DNA of 64,000 nucleotides from DATARH01 sp963773625 (lineage in GTDB: Bacteria > Pseudomonadota > Alphaproteobacteria > ATCC43930 > CGMCC-115725). Of the stretch, positions 55,501 to 64,000 are shown one piece after another; within the stretch, counting starts at the first letter, position 1; the number at the start of each line of letters is the position of its first letter. The notes under the pieces were generated by a model that had not been told where the DNA came from, did no database searches, and saw nothing but the letters and a program-made list of their open reading frames with translations. A program made the translations under genes and the position numbers. The stretch lies in contig CAVZCJ010000010.1 of NCBI GenBank assembly GCA_963773625.1, forward strand, positions 1 through 64,000. Direction: 5' to 3'.

Positions 55501-56265
55501 TCAGACATTTCCGAGTCTGCCTAAAAGCCGCAACAACCCATCGAGGATCGTGATCGGGTGCGGCGGGCACCCGGGGACATAGAGATCGACGGGAAGGATC
55601 CCCTCCACCCCACCGCAAGTCTCGGGGCGGTCGTGGAAAATTCCGCCCGAGATGGCGCAGGCGCCCGCTGCGATGACGAGCTTCGGCTCGGCCACGGCCT
55701 CGTAAGTCCTTAGCGTCGCCGCACGCATGTTTTCGGTGATCGGTCCGGTGATCAGCACCCCGTCGGCGTGTCGCGGCGAGGCCACGAAGTCGATGCCGAA
55801 GCGGCTGGCGTCGAAGACGACATTGCCGAGCGCGTTGACCTCGACCTCGCAGCCGTTGCAGCCGCCGGCACTGATCTGGCGCAGGCGCAGCGAGCGCCCG
55901 AGCAGACGGCGCAACTCCCTGCGCAGCGCCTCGACATGCGGCCGGGCGTCGCCGGCGATGAGAAGCTCGGTTCGCTCCGAAGCGGCAAGCCGCCAATCGC
56001 GTGTAAAATGGATCACATCTTCCGGACACGCGGCGGCGCATTCGCCGCAGAAGATGCAGCGGCCGAGATCCAGACGCGGCCCGTCGGCGGAGAGCTTGAT
56101 CGCTGTGCTTGGGCAAAGATCGGCGCAGACCATACAGCCCGCCACGCACTTGCCCTGATCGAAAATCGGCCGGCCACGAAACAGCGGCGGCAGGTTGGGC
56201 TCTTCCGCTGGGTACGCCGCGGTGCGGTATTTTTGCCGGGCTCGCGCCATCAGGGCTTTGAACAT
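55501..56265 (-). CDS. Ehr complex iron-sulfur subunit (HyfH-HyfI fusion), 254 aa
   Basis: The N-terminal 110 residues are a two-[4Fe-4S] ferredoxin (CVAGCMVCADLCPS and CIFCGECAAACPE), as in HyfH/NuoI. The rest is a NuoB/HycG-like subunit with cluster-N2-type ligands (GGCNGCE, GACAISGG, PGCPPHP). In hydrogenase-4 these are two genes; here they are one. It is last in the six-gene operon and would take electrons from a soluble donor to the membrane arm. Confidence 0.87.
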   Translation of the reverse strand: MFKALMARARQKYRTAAYPAEEPNLPPLFRGRPIFDQGKCVAGCMVCADLCPSTAIKLSADGPRLDLGRCIFCGECAAACPEDVIHFTRDWRLAASERTELLIAGDARPHVEALRRELRRLLGRSLRLRQISAGGCNGCEVEVNALGNVVFDASRFGIDFVASPRHADGVLITGPITENMRAATLRTYEAVAEPKLVIAAGACAISGGIFHDRPETCGGVEGILPVDLYVPGCPPHPITILDGLLRLLGRLGNV

Positions 56266-56277
56266 CGTCCGGCCGGC

Positions 56278-57750
56278 CTACAGATCGTGCCCGCAATAGG
56301 AGAGGTTGAAGCTCTTATTGCAGAGCGGAAAATCGGAAATCTGCTGATCGCGCATCGCCATCGCCAGTCCGAACCAATTGCGGAACGACGGGTCGACGAT
56401 CTTGTAGTGGGAGAGGCGCCCAGCTCCATCGGTGATGCCGAGATGGACGATCTCGCCCCGCCATCCTTCGACGAGCGACAGCGCGATGCGGTTGGGCGCC
56501 AACGCGCCGACAGGAACGAGGCTGACGCCCGCGCCCGGATTGTCAAGCAACCGGCCCAGCAAGATCAGCGAATTATCGATCTCCTGCCAACGCTGCAGGG
56601 CGCGAGCGAAGACATCGCCGCTGTCGCCGACCGCGATAAACGGCTGATGATCGCGGTAGGTCGGCCCCGGAAAATCGCGCCGACAGTCGCGGTCGATGCC
56701 GCTGGCGCGCGCCGGCGGCCCGACAACTCCGAGATCGGCAGCAGCGGCGCGCCTCAGCGTGCCGGTATTTTCGAACCGCGACCTGACCGACGACGATTTC
56801 CACAGCAGATCGACCGCGTTGCGCATGTCGCGCTCGGCTTCGGCGAGACGCTGCCTCAGCTCGACGAGCGTTTCCGCGCCGAGATCGCCCGCGACGCCCC
56901 CGGGCCGGATCCAGCCGCGGCCGAGCCGGCTGCCGCACAGCAGCGCCGTCAGGTTCAAGACATCGCCGCGCAGCCGGCCGCAATAAGCCGCCGCCGGCAG
57001 GAAACCGACATCGCCGGCAAGCGCACCGAGATCGCCGATGTGATTGGCAATGCGTTCCAATTCCAATCCGACGACCCGCAGCGCGGTCGCCCGCGGCGAG
57101 CACTCGGCGCCCGATAGCGCCTCGATCAGCTGGCAATAGGCGGTCGCGTGGCCGGCGCTGGTATCGCCGGCCACCGTCTCGGCGAGATGAATGCTGCGCT
57201 TATGCGGGCTGCCACGCAACGCCGCCTCGACGCCGCGATGCTGGTAGCCGAGTGAGATTTCGAGATGGAGCACGCTCTCGCCGTGGCAACCGAAGCGGAA
57301 ATGCCCAGGCTCGATTACCCCGGCGTGCACCGGTCCCACCGCAACCTCGTGGACCTCGGCACCGTCGATCTTGAAGAACTCGACGTCCGCGATCGGCTTG
57401 CCGCCGTGCGGAAACCGCACAGGCTTTAGCCAGGGGTGACCGTCGGGCCTGATGCCGCATTGCTCGTGGATTTCGCGTTCGAAGTAATGCGCCGCCGGGC
57501 AATCCGGCGTCAGCGCCGGATACGCATCCGTCACTGTAGTGATGGCTAGGTTGATCTCGCTGTTTGCATCGTCGGCTACTGCGGCCAGGAGCCGGGTTGC
57601 TGCATCGTCGCTGGGCAGCGCCGTCAGAAACAGCAGGCGCTTGCCGCCGGCGATCTGGGTCAGCACCGCTTCGCGAAAGTCATCGCATGCCAGCACGGGT
57701 AGAGCGTCGACCGGCTTCGGCTCGGCGTTTCCGGTTGCGAGCAGCGTCAT
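56278..57750 (-). CDS. Ehr complex large subunit (HyfG/HycE/NuoC-D-like), 490 aa
   Basis: The N-terminal 150 or so residues are a NuoC-like domain (YFEREIHEQCGIRPDGHPWL); the rest is NuoD/hydrogenase-large-subunit-like (GHFRFGCHGESVLHLEISLG, YQHRGVE). The NiFe-binding pairs are absent: the CGxC site reads ETVAGDTSAGHA and the C-terminal CxxC site reads FNLSYCGHDL. It therefore cannot be an NiFe hydrogenase and fits the energy-converting hydrogenase-related (Ehr) group. The ATG overlaps the preceding stop (ATGA). Confidence 0.88.
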   Translation of the reverse strand: MTLLATGNAEPKPVDALPVLACDDFREAVLTQIAGGKRLLFLTALPSDDAATRLLAAVADDANSEINLAITTVTDAYPALTPDCPAAHYFEREIHEQCGIRPDGHPWLKPVRFPHGGKPIADVEFFKIDGAEVHEVAVGPVHAGVIEPGHFRFGCHGESVLHLEISLGYQHRGVEAALRGSPHKRSIHLAETVAGDTSAGHATAYCQLIEALSGAECSPRATALRVVGLELERIANHIGDLGALAGDVGFLPAAAYCGRLRGDVLNLTALLCGSRLGRGWIRPGGVAGDLGAETLVELRQRLAEAERDMRNAVDLLWKSSSVRSRFENTGTLRRAAAADLGVVGPPARASGIDRDCRRDFPGPTYRDHQPFIAVGDSGDVFARALQRWQEIDNSLILLGRLLDNPGAGVSLVPVGALAPNRIALSLVEGWRGEIVHLGITDGAGRLSHYKIVDPSFRNWFGLAMAMRDQQISDFPLCNKSFNLSYCGHDL

Positions 57751-59225
57751 GTGTGCACGCCCACCACCGCGGCGGCCCGGCCGATCGCCTCGGTCAGCCA
57801 AGGCGGCAGCCACAGCCCGAGAAGCAGTAATGCCGCAAGCGCCGGCATCACGATCACGAAACCTGGGAGCCGCTGGCGCATGGCAACGAGCGGGGACTTG
57901 GCGTCGCCGAACGCCATGTCGATCAGGTGCCGCAAAGCGGAGATGAAGACGACGCCCGCGGCGACAAGAAATATGACGAGGACGACCCATGCCTGGGTCC
58001 CGACCGCGGCGCGCAGCAGCTGGTACTCGCTCATGAAAATCGCGAACGGCGCGGCGCCGATCAGAGACAAGATGCTGCCGAGCAGCGCCAACCCCCATAG
58101 CCTGTCGCCTCGCAAAGCGCCGGAGAGAATCCCCATGTCATGGGTGCCGAACCGCTGACCGAGCCGGCCCACGGCGAAGAACGCCAGCGACTTCGACAGC
58201 GAGTGGTTGAGCATGTGAAACAGCGCCGCGAAGCTGCCCAGCGGCCCCAACCCGAAACCGAGGGTGATGATGCCGATATGCTCGACGCTGCTATAGGCGA
58301 GCAACCGTTTGGCGTCGCGCTGGAACACGATAAAACCGGCCGCGACGAGGATCGACAACGCACCGAAAAACACCAGCAACCCGTCGGCAAAGCCGCTACC
58401 GAGCGCGTTCCGCACCGGGGGTACGAAGCGCATGATGCAATAGAGCGCGGTGTTCAGCAGAAAGCCTGAAAACATCGCCGAGACCGGGGCTGGCGCCTGG
58501 CTGTGCGCGTCGGGAAGCCAGGAATGGATCGGCGCGAGCCCGGCCTTGGTGCCATACCCGACCAGGATGAACAGGAAGGCAAACTTGATCAGGGTCGGGT
58601 TGAGGTGCGCGTTAGGATCCGCCAGCCGGGTCCAGAACAGCGCCTCGGCTTGCACGCCGCTACCGCTCTGCATTGACGCGGCGGCGAAGACCGTCCCGAT
58701 AAAGGCGAAGGCGATGCCAACCGAGCAGATCAGCAGGTACTTCCACATCGCCTCAAGCGATAAGCGGCTCGGATAGAGCGAGATCAGGAACGCGCTCAAA
58801 AGCGTTGTCGCCTCCATCCCGACCCACATGATGCCGATATTGTTCGACACCAAAACCAGCGTCATCGCCGCGAGAGAGCCGAGCCACAGCACCCCGAAGC
58901 GGCGCGCGACAGGTGGACCGAAGGCGTGCTCGCCAGTTTCGTCGGCGAAATAGACTCCAGCGAAGACCGAGCACAGCAGGAAAACGAGACTGAGGACAAC
59001 GAGGTGGAAGGCCGAAAACGGATCGACGTAGAACCATTCCTCCGCTGCCGTGACATGACCTTCCTCAAGAACCGCGACCCACAGATAGACCGCGAAAGCA
59101 AGCTCCAGCGCCGAGACGATGACGGTCGCGGCGAGGATGTGCCGCGGCCGGCGCAGTGCGAGGCAGAAGACGGCGCCCAACATGGCAAGGACGAGCATCG
59201 CGACGATCGGGTGACCGGTCTGCAC
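57747..59225 (-). CDS. hyfF: Ehr complex antiporter-like subunit (HyfF/NuoM-N-like), 492 aa
   Basis: A 14-helix Mrp/NuoL-type ion-translocating subunit. Key motifs: MWVGMEATTLLSAFLI (conserved Glu of TM5), KFAFLFILVGYGTKAGLAPI (Lys of TM7), HSWLPDAHSQAP and FHMLNHSLSKSLAF (Lys of TM12). Intact. Confidence 0.92.
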   Translation of the reverse strand: MQTGHPIVAMLVLAMLGAVFCLALRRPRHILAATVIVSALELAFAVYLWVAVLEEGHVTAAEEWFYVDPFSAFHLVVLSLVFLLCSVFAGVYFADETGEHAFGPPVARRFGVLWLGSLAAMTLVLVSNNIGIMWVGMEATTLLSAFLISLYPSRLSLEAMWKYLLICSVGIAFAFIGTVFAAASMQSGSGVQAEALFWTRLADPNAHLNPTLIKFAFLFILVGYGTKAGLAPIHSWLPDAHSQAPAPVSAMFSGFLLNTALYCIMRFVPPVRNALGSGFADGLLVFFGALSILVAAGFIVFQRDAKRLLAYSSVEHIGIITLGFGLGPLGSFAALFHMLNHSLSKSLAFFAVGRLGQRFGTHDMGILSGALRGDRLWGLALLGSILSLIGAAPFAIFMSEYQLLRAAVGTQAWVVLVIFLVAAGVVFISALRHLIDMAFGDAKSPLVAMRQRLPGFVIVMPALAALLLLGLWLPPWLTEAIGRAAAVVGVHT

Positions 59226-59229
59226 GCGT

Positions 59230-59874
59230 CTAGCCCCTCAACGTGGTGAGCTGATCGACATCGGCGCTGCCGAACTCGCGGGTTATGTGGAATACCGCGA
59301 TGCCCATGACGAACACCGCGACGAAGGCGTCGAGCAGGATGCCCAATTCGACCAGCAGCGGCGTTTCGGCGACGGTGATCACCGCGAAAACGAAAATGCC
59401 GTTCTCGATCACCAGGTAGCCGAGGACCTGCATCAGCGCGTTGCGCCGGCTGACGATCAGGAACAAGCCGATCGCGACCAGGAAGATCGCCGCCTCAAGC
59501 ATGATGAAGGGCGCATGCGCTAGCGCCGGCTGAAGCTTCAGGGCTAAACCCAGCGATACCGCGAGAGCCACGATCCCGAACAGGATCGAGGCAACAAAAC
59601 CGACGAACGGCTCGACCTCCCGGTGGTAATTGGCGCGAGAGCGCAAGTGCAGCAGCACGATGGGGAACAGCACGCCCTTCAGGGCGATATTGCCGCCCGC
59701 GAGCAGGATCACCCGGAGCCCGAGCCCGTCGTCATGAAAGAACAGGGGCACGAGGCTGAAGAGGATGCCCTGCAGCGACAGCCAGCGAATGCAGGCGCCG
59801 ATGCGGCTCGTGCCCAGCAAGGCAAAGCAGGTCAGGAGACCAAGGGCGTGAATGGTGGCGAGCGCGGTGCTCAT
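59230..59874 (-). CDS. hyfE: Ehr complex membrane subunit HyfE-like (NuoK-related), 214 aa
   Basis: Six or seven membrane helices with MLEAAIFLVAIGLFLIVSRR and NALMQVLGYLVIENGIFVFA, typical of HyfE, the hydrogenase-4 component E that combines NuoK- and NuoJ-like parts. Separated by three to four bases from each neighbour. Confidence 0.9.
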   Translation of the reverse strand: MSTALATIHALGLLTCFALLGTSRIGACIRWLSLQGILFSLVPLFFHDDGLGLRVILLAGGNIALKGVLFPIVLLHLRSRANYHREVEPFVGFVASILFGIVALAVSLGLALKLQPALAHAPFIMLEAAIFLVAIGLFLIVSRRNALMQVLGYLVIENGIFVFAVITVAETPLLVELGILLDAFVAVFVMGIAVFHITREFGSADVDQLTTLRG

Positions 59875-59877
59875 GGG

Positions 59878-60792
59878 TCAGACGAGAAGCACGATGAAGC
59901 CGACCGCGGCGAGCGTCGCCGCGCCGACAATGAACTGCGGCACATGGAGGAGGCGATAGCGCGCCATCGCCGACTCGACGATGCCGACGACAATCGCAAG
60001 CCCGGCCATGCCGGCAAGCGCCGCAGCGCCGTCGAGCCATGGGTTGCCGGTGCGCACCGGTACCGCGAGGCCGACGAACAGCGCACCGAGAACCCATAAT
60101 TTGAGCGCCGCGCCGTATTGGATGATCGCCAGGTCGGGGCCAGTATGGTCGAGCACCATAACCTCGTGGATCATCGTCAGCTCGAGATGCGTGGTCGGGT
60201 CATCGACCGGGATGCGGCTGTTCTCGACTAGTTCGAGGACCAGAAACGTCATCGCGACGAGCGCGAGCGTCGGCAAGGCGTGGGCCCAAGCGGGGACCCC
60301 GATGACTTCGTAGATCGGACTGAGCGAGGTGGCGCCGGTGACGCGGGTCAGCGTCGCCAATGCCAGCAGCAATGCGGGCTCTGCGAGCGCCGCGAAATGC
60401 ACTTCGCGGCTGGCCCCCATTCCTTCGAAGCTCGATCCGGTGTCGAGCGCCGCGAGCACCGTCATGAACCGGCCCAGCGCCAGCAAGCCGACCAGGACGA
60501 TGAGATCGCCGGAAAAGCCGACAGCGGCAGGCACGCCGGCGAACGGCAACAGCAACAGGGCTGCGATCAACGCTCCCAGATTGACCACCGGCCCGAGCCG
60601 CACCAGCGCGGTCGTCGTGTCGCCGTAGACCGCGCCGCGGCGTAGCGCCTTGATCACATCGCGGTACGGCTGCGACAGCGGCGGGCCACGGCGGCCGGCG
60701 ACAAACGACTTGGTGCGGTTGATGACGCCCGGAAGAAGCGGCGCCAGCAGCAGCGCGCACAGCGGCGAGAAGAACCAGTGCAACCCGCTCAT
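59878..60792 (-). CDS. hyfC: Ehr complex membrane subunit HyfC/HycD-like (NuoH-related), 304 aa
   Basis: An eight-helix NuoH homologue connecting the peripheral and membrane arms. Signatures: PLSQPYRDVIKALRRGAV, GMGASREVHFAALAEPALLL, and ELVENSRIPVDDPTTHLELT. Overlaps the hyfB stop in an ATGA. Confidence 0.93.
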   Translation of the reverse strand: MSGLHWFFSPLCALLLAPLLPGVINRTKSFVAGRRGPPLSQPYRDVIKALRRGAVYGDTTTALVRLGPVVNLGALIAALLLLPFAGVPAAVGFSGDLIVLVGLLALGRFMTVLAALDTGSSFEGMGASREVHFAALAEPALLLALATLTRVTGATSLSPIYEVIGVPAWAHALPTLALVAMTFLVLELVENSRIPVDDPTTHLELTMIHEVMVLDHTGPDLAIIQYGAALKLWVLGALFVGLAVPVRTGNPWLDGAAALAGMAGLAIVVGIVESAMARYRLLHVPQFIVGAATLAAVGFIVLLV

Positions 60793-62809
60793 GGGGACAG
60801 GCTGCCCCAGAAGATGAGCGCGATCAGGGTGGCGGCGACGTAAAGCACGTAGACATGGATGTGGCCGTGCTGGACGACGTAGATGCGCCGCATCATCCGT
60901 CCGAACCAGCGGAAAGTCGGAGCGAACAGCAACCGAAGGAATGGATCGCCGCTATCGCTTACATACGAGGATGAGGTTGGGAAATAGCCTTCCGGCGCCG
61001 CCAGCACCTCGCGGTTGCGGATGAGCAGACGAAACTGTGTCACCAGCGGTTGCGCGAAGGAGGAGGCGGTGTATTGCATCCGCGCGGTGGGACGCTGAAA
61101 GCCGCAGCCCCAGACCGGAGCGCGCCGAACGCCGGCGACGGCAAGCCGCCGGGCGCGAAGGATCCACGCCACCAGCGCCACGCCGGCGAGTACGGCAAAT
61201 ACTACGATCGCGGCCGTCAACGAAGCCGTGACCGGCGCCAGCGCGGCATGCACCTGCGGCGGCGGCAGATGGCTTACCGTGCCGACGACGCTGGCCAAAG
61301 ACTGTACCACCCACGGCGCGGCGGCGCCGATTGCCACGCAGCACAGCGCCAGCACCGCCATCGACACGAGCATCGGCGTCGCTGCCTCGCGTGCCTCGCC
61401 TGCCTCGTGGCTGCGGGGCGAGCCGAGGAAGACAACCCCGAATGCTTTGGCGAAACACGCCGCGGCGAGGCCGCTGATCAAGCCCATCGACACGATCGAG
61501 ACCAGCCCAGCCGCGGCGATCGCCGTGTTCGATTCGATAAGACCGAGGTAACCCGAATAAACCAGCAGGAATTCGCTGACGAAACCGTTGAGCGGGGGCA
61601 GGCCGACGATCGCGGCGGCGCCAATTAGAAATGTCGTCCCCGTCCATGGCATCCGCTTTAGCAGCCCACCCAGGTCGTCGATCTCGACGGTATGCGCGGC
61701 GTGCTGCACCGCCCCGGCGCCGAGAAAGAGCAATCCCTTGAAGATCGAGTGGTTGACGACATGCAGCAGCCCGGCGGCGAATCCGAGCACCGCCAGAACC
61801 GTCATGCCGTAAGCAAGCCCAAGCACGCCGACCCCGATGCCGATCAGGATGATCCCGATATTCTCGACGCTGCAATAGGCCAGCAACCGCTTCAAATCGT
61901 GCTGCGCCAAGGCATAGAGGATCCCGAGCACGCCGCTCGATGCCCGGCCGCGATCAAAGCCCAGCCCCACCAGGCCATGGGCGCATCCATCAGGGTCAGA
62001 ATGCGCACGATCCCGTAAATACCGACCTTTATCATCGCTCCCGACATCAGGGCCGAGGCATGGCTGGGCGCGGCGGGATGGGCCTCGGGCAGCCATACAT
62101 GCGCGGGCACGATGCCGGCTTTCGCCCCGAAGCCGACCAACGCCAGCAGGAAGATCGTCGAGGACAGCGCCGGGTGGCCATGCAGCACCGCCGCATATCC
62201 GGCAAAATCCGAGCTACCGGCGAGGTTGCCCAGCAGCACGAACATCACCAGCAGAAACGCGGTGCCGAGATGGGTTGCCGCAAGATATATCCAAGCCGCC
62301 TGGCGGACCGCTTCCCGTCGGTCGTCGAAGATGACCAGGAAGAAGGGGCTCAGCGCCATGATTTCCCACGCGACGAGAAACAGCAGCCCGTCGCGCGCGA
62401 CGATCACCAGCGCCATCGCCGCGGTCAGCATGTTCAGGTGAAACCAGCTTGCGGCAGCGGGGCCGGTGTCCCGCCCTTGGAGATAACTGCGTCCATAAAC
62501 CCCGGTCAGCAGCGAGAGGCCAAAGACCGGCAGCAAGAAAAACGCGGACAACGCGTCGATTTCGAGGTGCAGCCCGCCGCCCGGCATCGGCCAGCTCGCG
62601 ATGAGGACGTCTGTGCGACCGCTGTACAGCGTATTGACCGCTGCAGCCAGCCCAAGTGCCGAGCCGCCGACCGCCCCGGTTTGGCCGAGACTTTGCGCAA
62701 ACGCCGGACAGAAACGCAGTGCGGAAGCGAGCCCACCGCCCAGTCCCAAGAGGGCGATCGCCACCAGCAAAAGGCTCACGACAGGCTCGAAACTCTGACG
62801 CAATCGCAA
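60789..62809 (-). CDS. hyfB: Ehr complex antiporter-like subunit HyfB (NuoL-related; one frameshift)
   Basis: First gene of the operon; about 673 residues once a missing base near 61943 is restored (GGGG read as GGG after LIAAG). Motifs: FLVAWEIMALSPFFLV (TM5 Glu), LVGFGAKAGIVPAHVWLPEA (TM7 Lys), LLHVVNHSIFKGLLFLGAGA (TM12 Lys) and a C-terminal HL-helix-like extension. All five other operon genes are open, so a sequencing slip is plausible. Confidence 0.87.
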
Positions 62810-63203
62810 AGTGCCAAAGCACAGCTCACGGTCATCTCACCCATGGCCCATCAAACTAGGCCTTGAACAGGCCAGCCTTACCTCGCAGTACGGATATAGT
62901 CAACTTGCAGATCTGATTTTTGCTATACTTATATTGATAGATGATGTTTTGAACATCACTAGCTACCTAACCGTCGATCATGATCGATGCGCCGATATGC
63001 AGCATGTGAGGCGGCGGCAAGGTTCCCGTCATCGCAAGAAGGAAAGGAATATCGTTGCGCGCGCTGGCTCGGGCCAACGATGCTGGCGGTTCCGATAGAG
63101 CGCCGCGTTCTCTGCGATATCGTGAGCCATCTGAAGTCGGCACACCGGGTTTCGCGTTTCGAAGGATCGAACGACCGTATCCCATTGCCGACCGGGGAGC
63201 GGG
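62810..63203. promoter_or_regulatory. Upstream region of the Ehr operon
   Basis: About 390 bases without a gene. AT-rich around 62910-62960. A 6-3-6 palindrome GATGTTTTGAACATC (62943-62957) and a 14-base palindrome TCGATCATGATCGA (62975-62988) could be operators; the latter differs from an FNR box at two positions. Confidence 0.4.
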
Positions 63204-63686
63204 TCAGTACCCGGTGCCGAACTGCGTCTGCATGATGTGCAGGTATGCCGCACCTCCCGGTTCAGCCGTCACGTCGTAAGTGCCGCGGCGGAATCCGCTC
63301 AAGTTCGAGATGTAGGTCGGGTCGGACGCGATCTCCAAGGCGACTTGCGTCCCCGGCATCAGCACGATGTCCTTCGACCACCCGGAGCCGGGCAGATAAC
63401 TTTCGACGGTGACGTGATAAGCGCGGGCCGGCATGTCGCGATAGAAGCTCCAACCAGCGCGGGCATAACCAACGAGCTGGCCGTTCATCGATACGGGCGG
63501 CATGTCGCCGGAATCTTCGGGAAGGAAGACCCGGTAGAACCAAACTCGTCCTTGCCCAGGCGGGATGGGTGGGCCGGTCACAACCGGCGGCGGCGATTGG
63601 GCTACTGCCCCGCAAGTGACAAGAACAACAGCGAGAAAGGCGGCAAAACGAAGTGCCAACCTCGGCTTCGGTGAGAATGACGACAT
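63204..63686 (-). CDS. Exported DUF2846-like protein, paralogue 2
   Basis: 160 residues from the ATG at 63686 (GAGGAGAGG seven bases upstream). Signal peptide LRFAAFLAVVLVTCGAVAQ, then a domain nearly identical to paralogue 1 at 15991 (WFYRVFLPEDSGDMPPVSMN, RRGTYDVTAEPGGAAYLHIM). Divergent from ppsA, sharing the region with the FNR-type box. Confidence 0.8.
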   Translation of the reverse strand: MSSFSPKPRLALRFAAFLAVVLVTCGAVAQSPPPVVTGPPIPPGQGRVWFYRVFLPEDSGDMPPVSMNGQLVGYARAGWSFYRDMPARAYHVTVESYLPGSGWSKDIVLMPGTQVALEIASDPTYISNLSGFRRGTYDVTAEPGGAAYLHIMQTQFGTGY

Positions 63687-63810
63687 CGTGCGGCCTCTCC
63701 TCTGGTGCCACCGGTTAGGACGAGCCGATATCTTGTCGCGCTTCCACGAGCATTGATCTGCGTCAGCGAAACATCCCGCCATCGCTTTCTCGCGGACGCG
63801 CCGCACGCGA

Positions 63811-63824
63811 TTGATCAGGATCAA
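63811..63824. promoter_or_regulatory. FNR/FixK-type box between DUF2846 and ppsA
   Basis: TTGATCAGGATCAA is a perfect, nearly palindromic TTGAT-N4-ATCAA box, 62 bases before the ppsA start codon and 124 before the DUF2846 gene. The distance to ppsA fits an activator site near -41 of its promoter. Confidence 0.72.
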
Positions 63825-63886
63825 TTCCCCATTGCCGCTCCCGCGCCAGAATTCCCGGCATGCACCGCCCTGCCGGAGTGACATCG

Positions 63887-64000
63887 ATGACGACGCAATC
63901 TCCCTACATCCGCTGGTTCGGTGACCTGCGCCTCACGGACGTTCCGTCGGTTGGCGGCAAGAATGCTTCGCTGGGCGAGCTGTACGCGACGCTTGCCGCG
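63887..64000 (+). CDS. ppsA: Phosphoenolpyruvate synthase, N-terminal start (cut by window end)
   Basis: The first 38 residues include VPSVGGKNASLGELYATLA, the start signature of PEP synthase and related PEP-utilising dikinases, which make PEP from pyruvate with ATP. GGAGTGACATCG precedes the ATG. The rest lies beyond the window. Confidence 0.8.
   Translation, partial: MTTQSPYIRWFGDLRLTDVPSVGGKNASLGELYATLAA

Noticed and set aside
55768..57117. 449-residue open frame on the + strand opposite the Ehr FeS and large-subunit genes
   Set aside because: GC-rich antisense shadow; both opposite-strand genes have clear family motifs.
56278..57750. Calling the large subunit an NiFe hydrogenase
   Set aside because: Both nickel-binding cysteine pairs are missing.
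62975..62988. TCGATCATGATCGA as a further FNR box before hyfB
   Set aside because: Two key positions differ from TTGAT-N4-ATCAA; a plain GATC palindrome is as likely.

Overview
The window is a GC-rich, gene-dense chromosomal segment with alphaproteobacterial character. SecF, CspA, the small hypothetical families, FixK/FNR-type boxes, the P4-type integrase and abundant IS256, IS110, IS1182 and IS3 debris suggest a Bradyrhizobium/Rhodopseudomonas-like or related Hyphomicrobiales/Rhodospirillales genome. The exact taxon cannot be fixed from sequence alone. No rRNA, tRNA or CRISPR array was recognised.

Layout. 0.1-9.5 kb: secF, small hypotheticals, a decayed IS256 copy, a prolyl iminopeptidase with a single-base shift, a cspA operon, an IS110 element and an S49 peptidase. 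10-20 kb: a 1256-residue protein with a glycine-zipper stretch and a Pro/Ser spacer, a methyltransferase, a secreted DUF2846-like protein, and a 973-residue DUF4062-STAND NTPase-TM-FGE-like fusion. 20-26.5 kb: an exported TPR-CHAT protease with a small exported partner, a broken IS256 and a patatin phospholipase; with the STAND protein these look like a signalling or conflict neighbourhood. 26.5-30 kb: an ABM-like protein, an HpaI-type aldolase and an IS1182 element. 30-34 kb: a decayed kelch/galactose-oxidase-like giant gene. 34.4-42.1 kb: a truncated oppF, then a complete N-type ATPase operon in the order atpDCQRBEFAG. 43.3-46.3 kb: two more IS256 copies with target duplications flanking a 102-bp tandem repeat. 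46.7-49.1 kb: remnant of an integrative element (integrase, AlpA-like protein, start of a primase).

49.2-64 kb looks like a low-oxygen or energy-conservation island: a decayed universal stress protein, a truncated UPF0182 protein, a PAS protein, a kinase remnant, a solo GroEL, an XRE regulator, a six-gene energy-converting-hydrogenase-related (Ehr) complex whose large subunit lacks the NiFe cysteines, a second DUF2846-like protein and the start of ppsA. Perfect TTGAT-N4-ATCAA boxes lie upstream of both the N-ATPase operon (42191) and ppsA (63811), with one-mismatch versions at 50601 and 52514. This suggests that one FNR/FixK-type regulator links alternative ATPase, Ehr-type ion pumping and PEP synthesis under oxygen limitation.

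Several housekeeping-like genes (pip, atpA, atpG, hyfB) each carry one net single-base shift, at least three of them in homopolymer runs. Sequencing error is therefore as likely as true decay there. The IS copies, the kelch gene, the stress protein and the kinase remnant look genuinely decayed.
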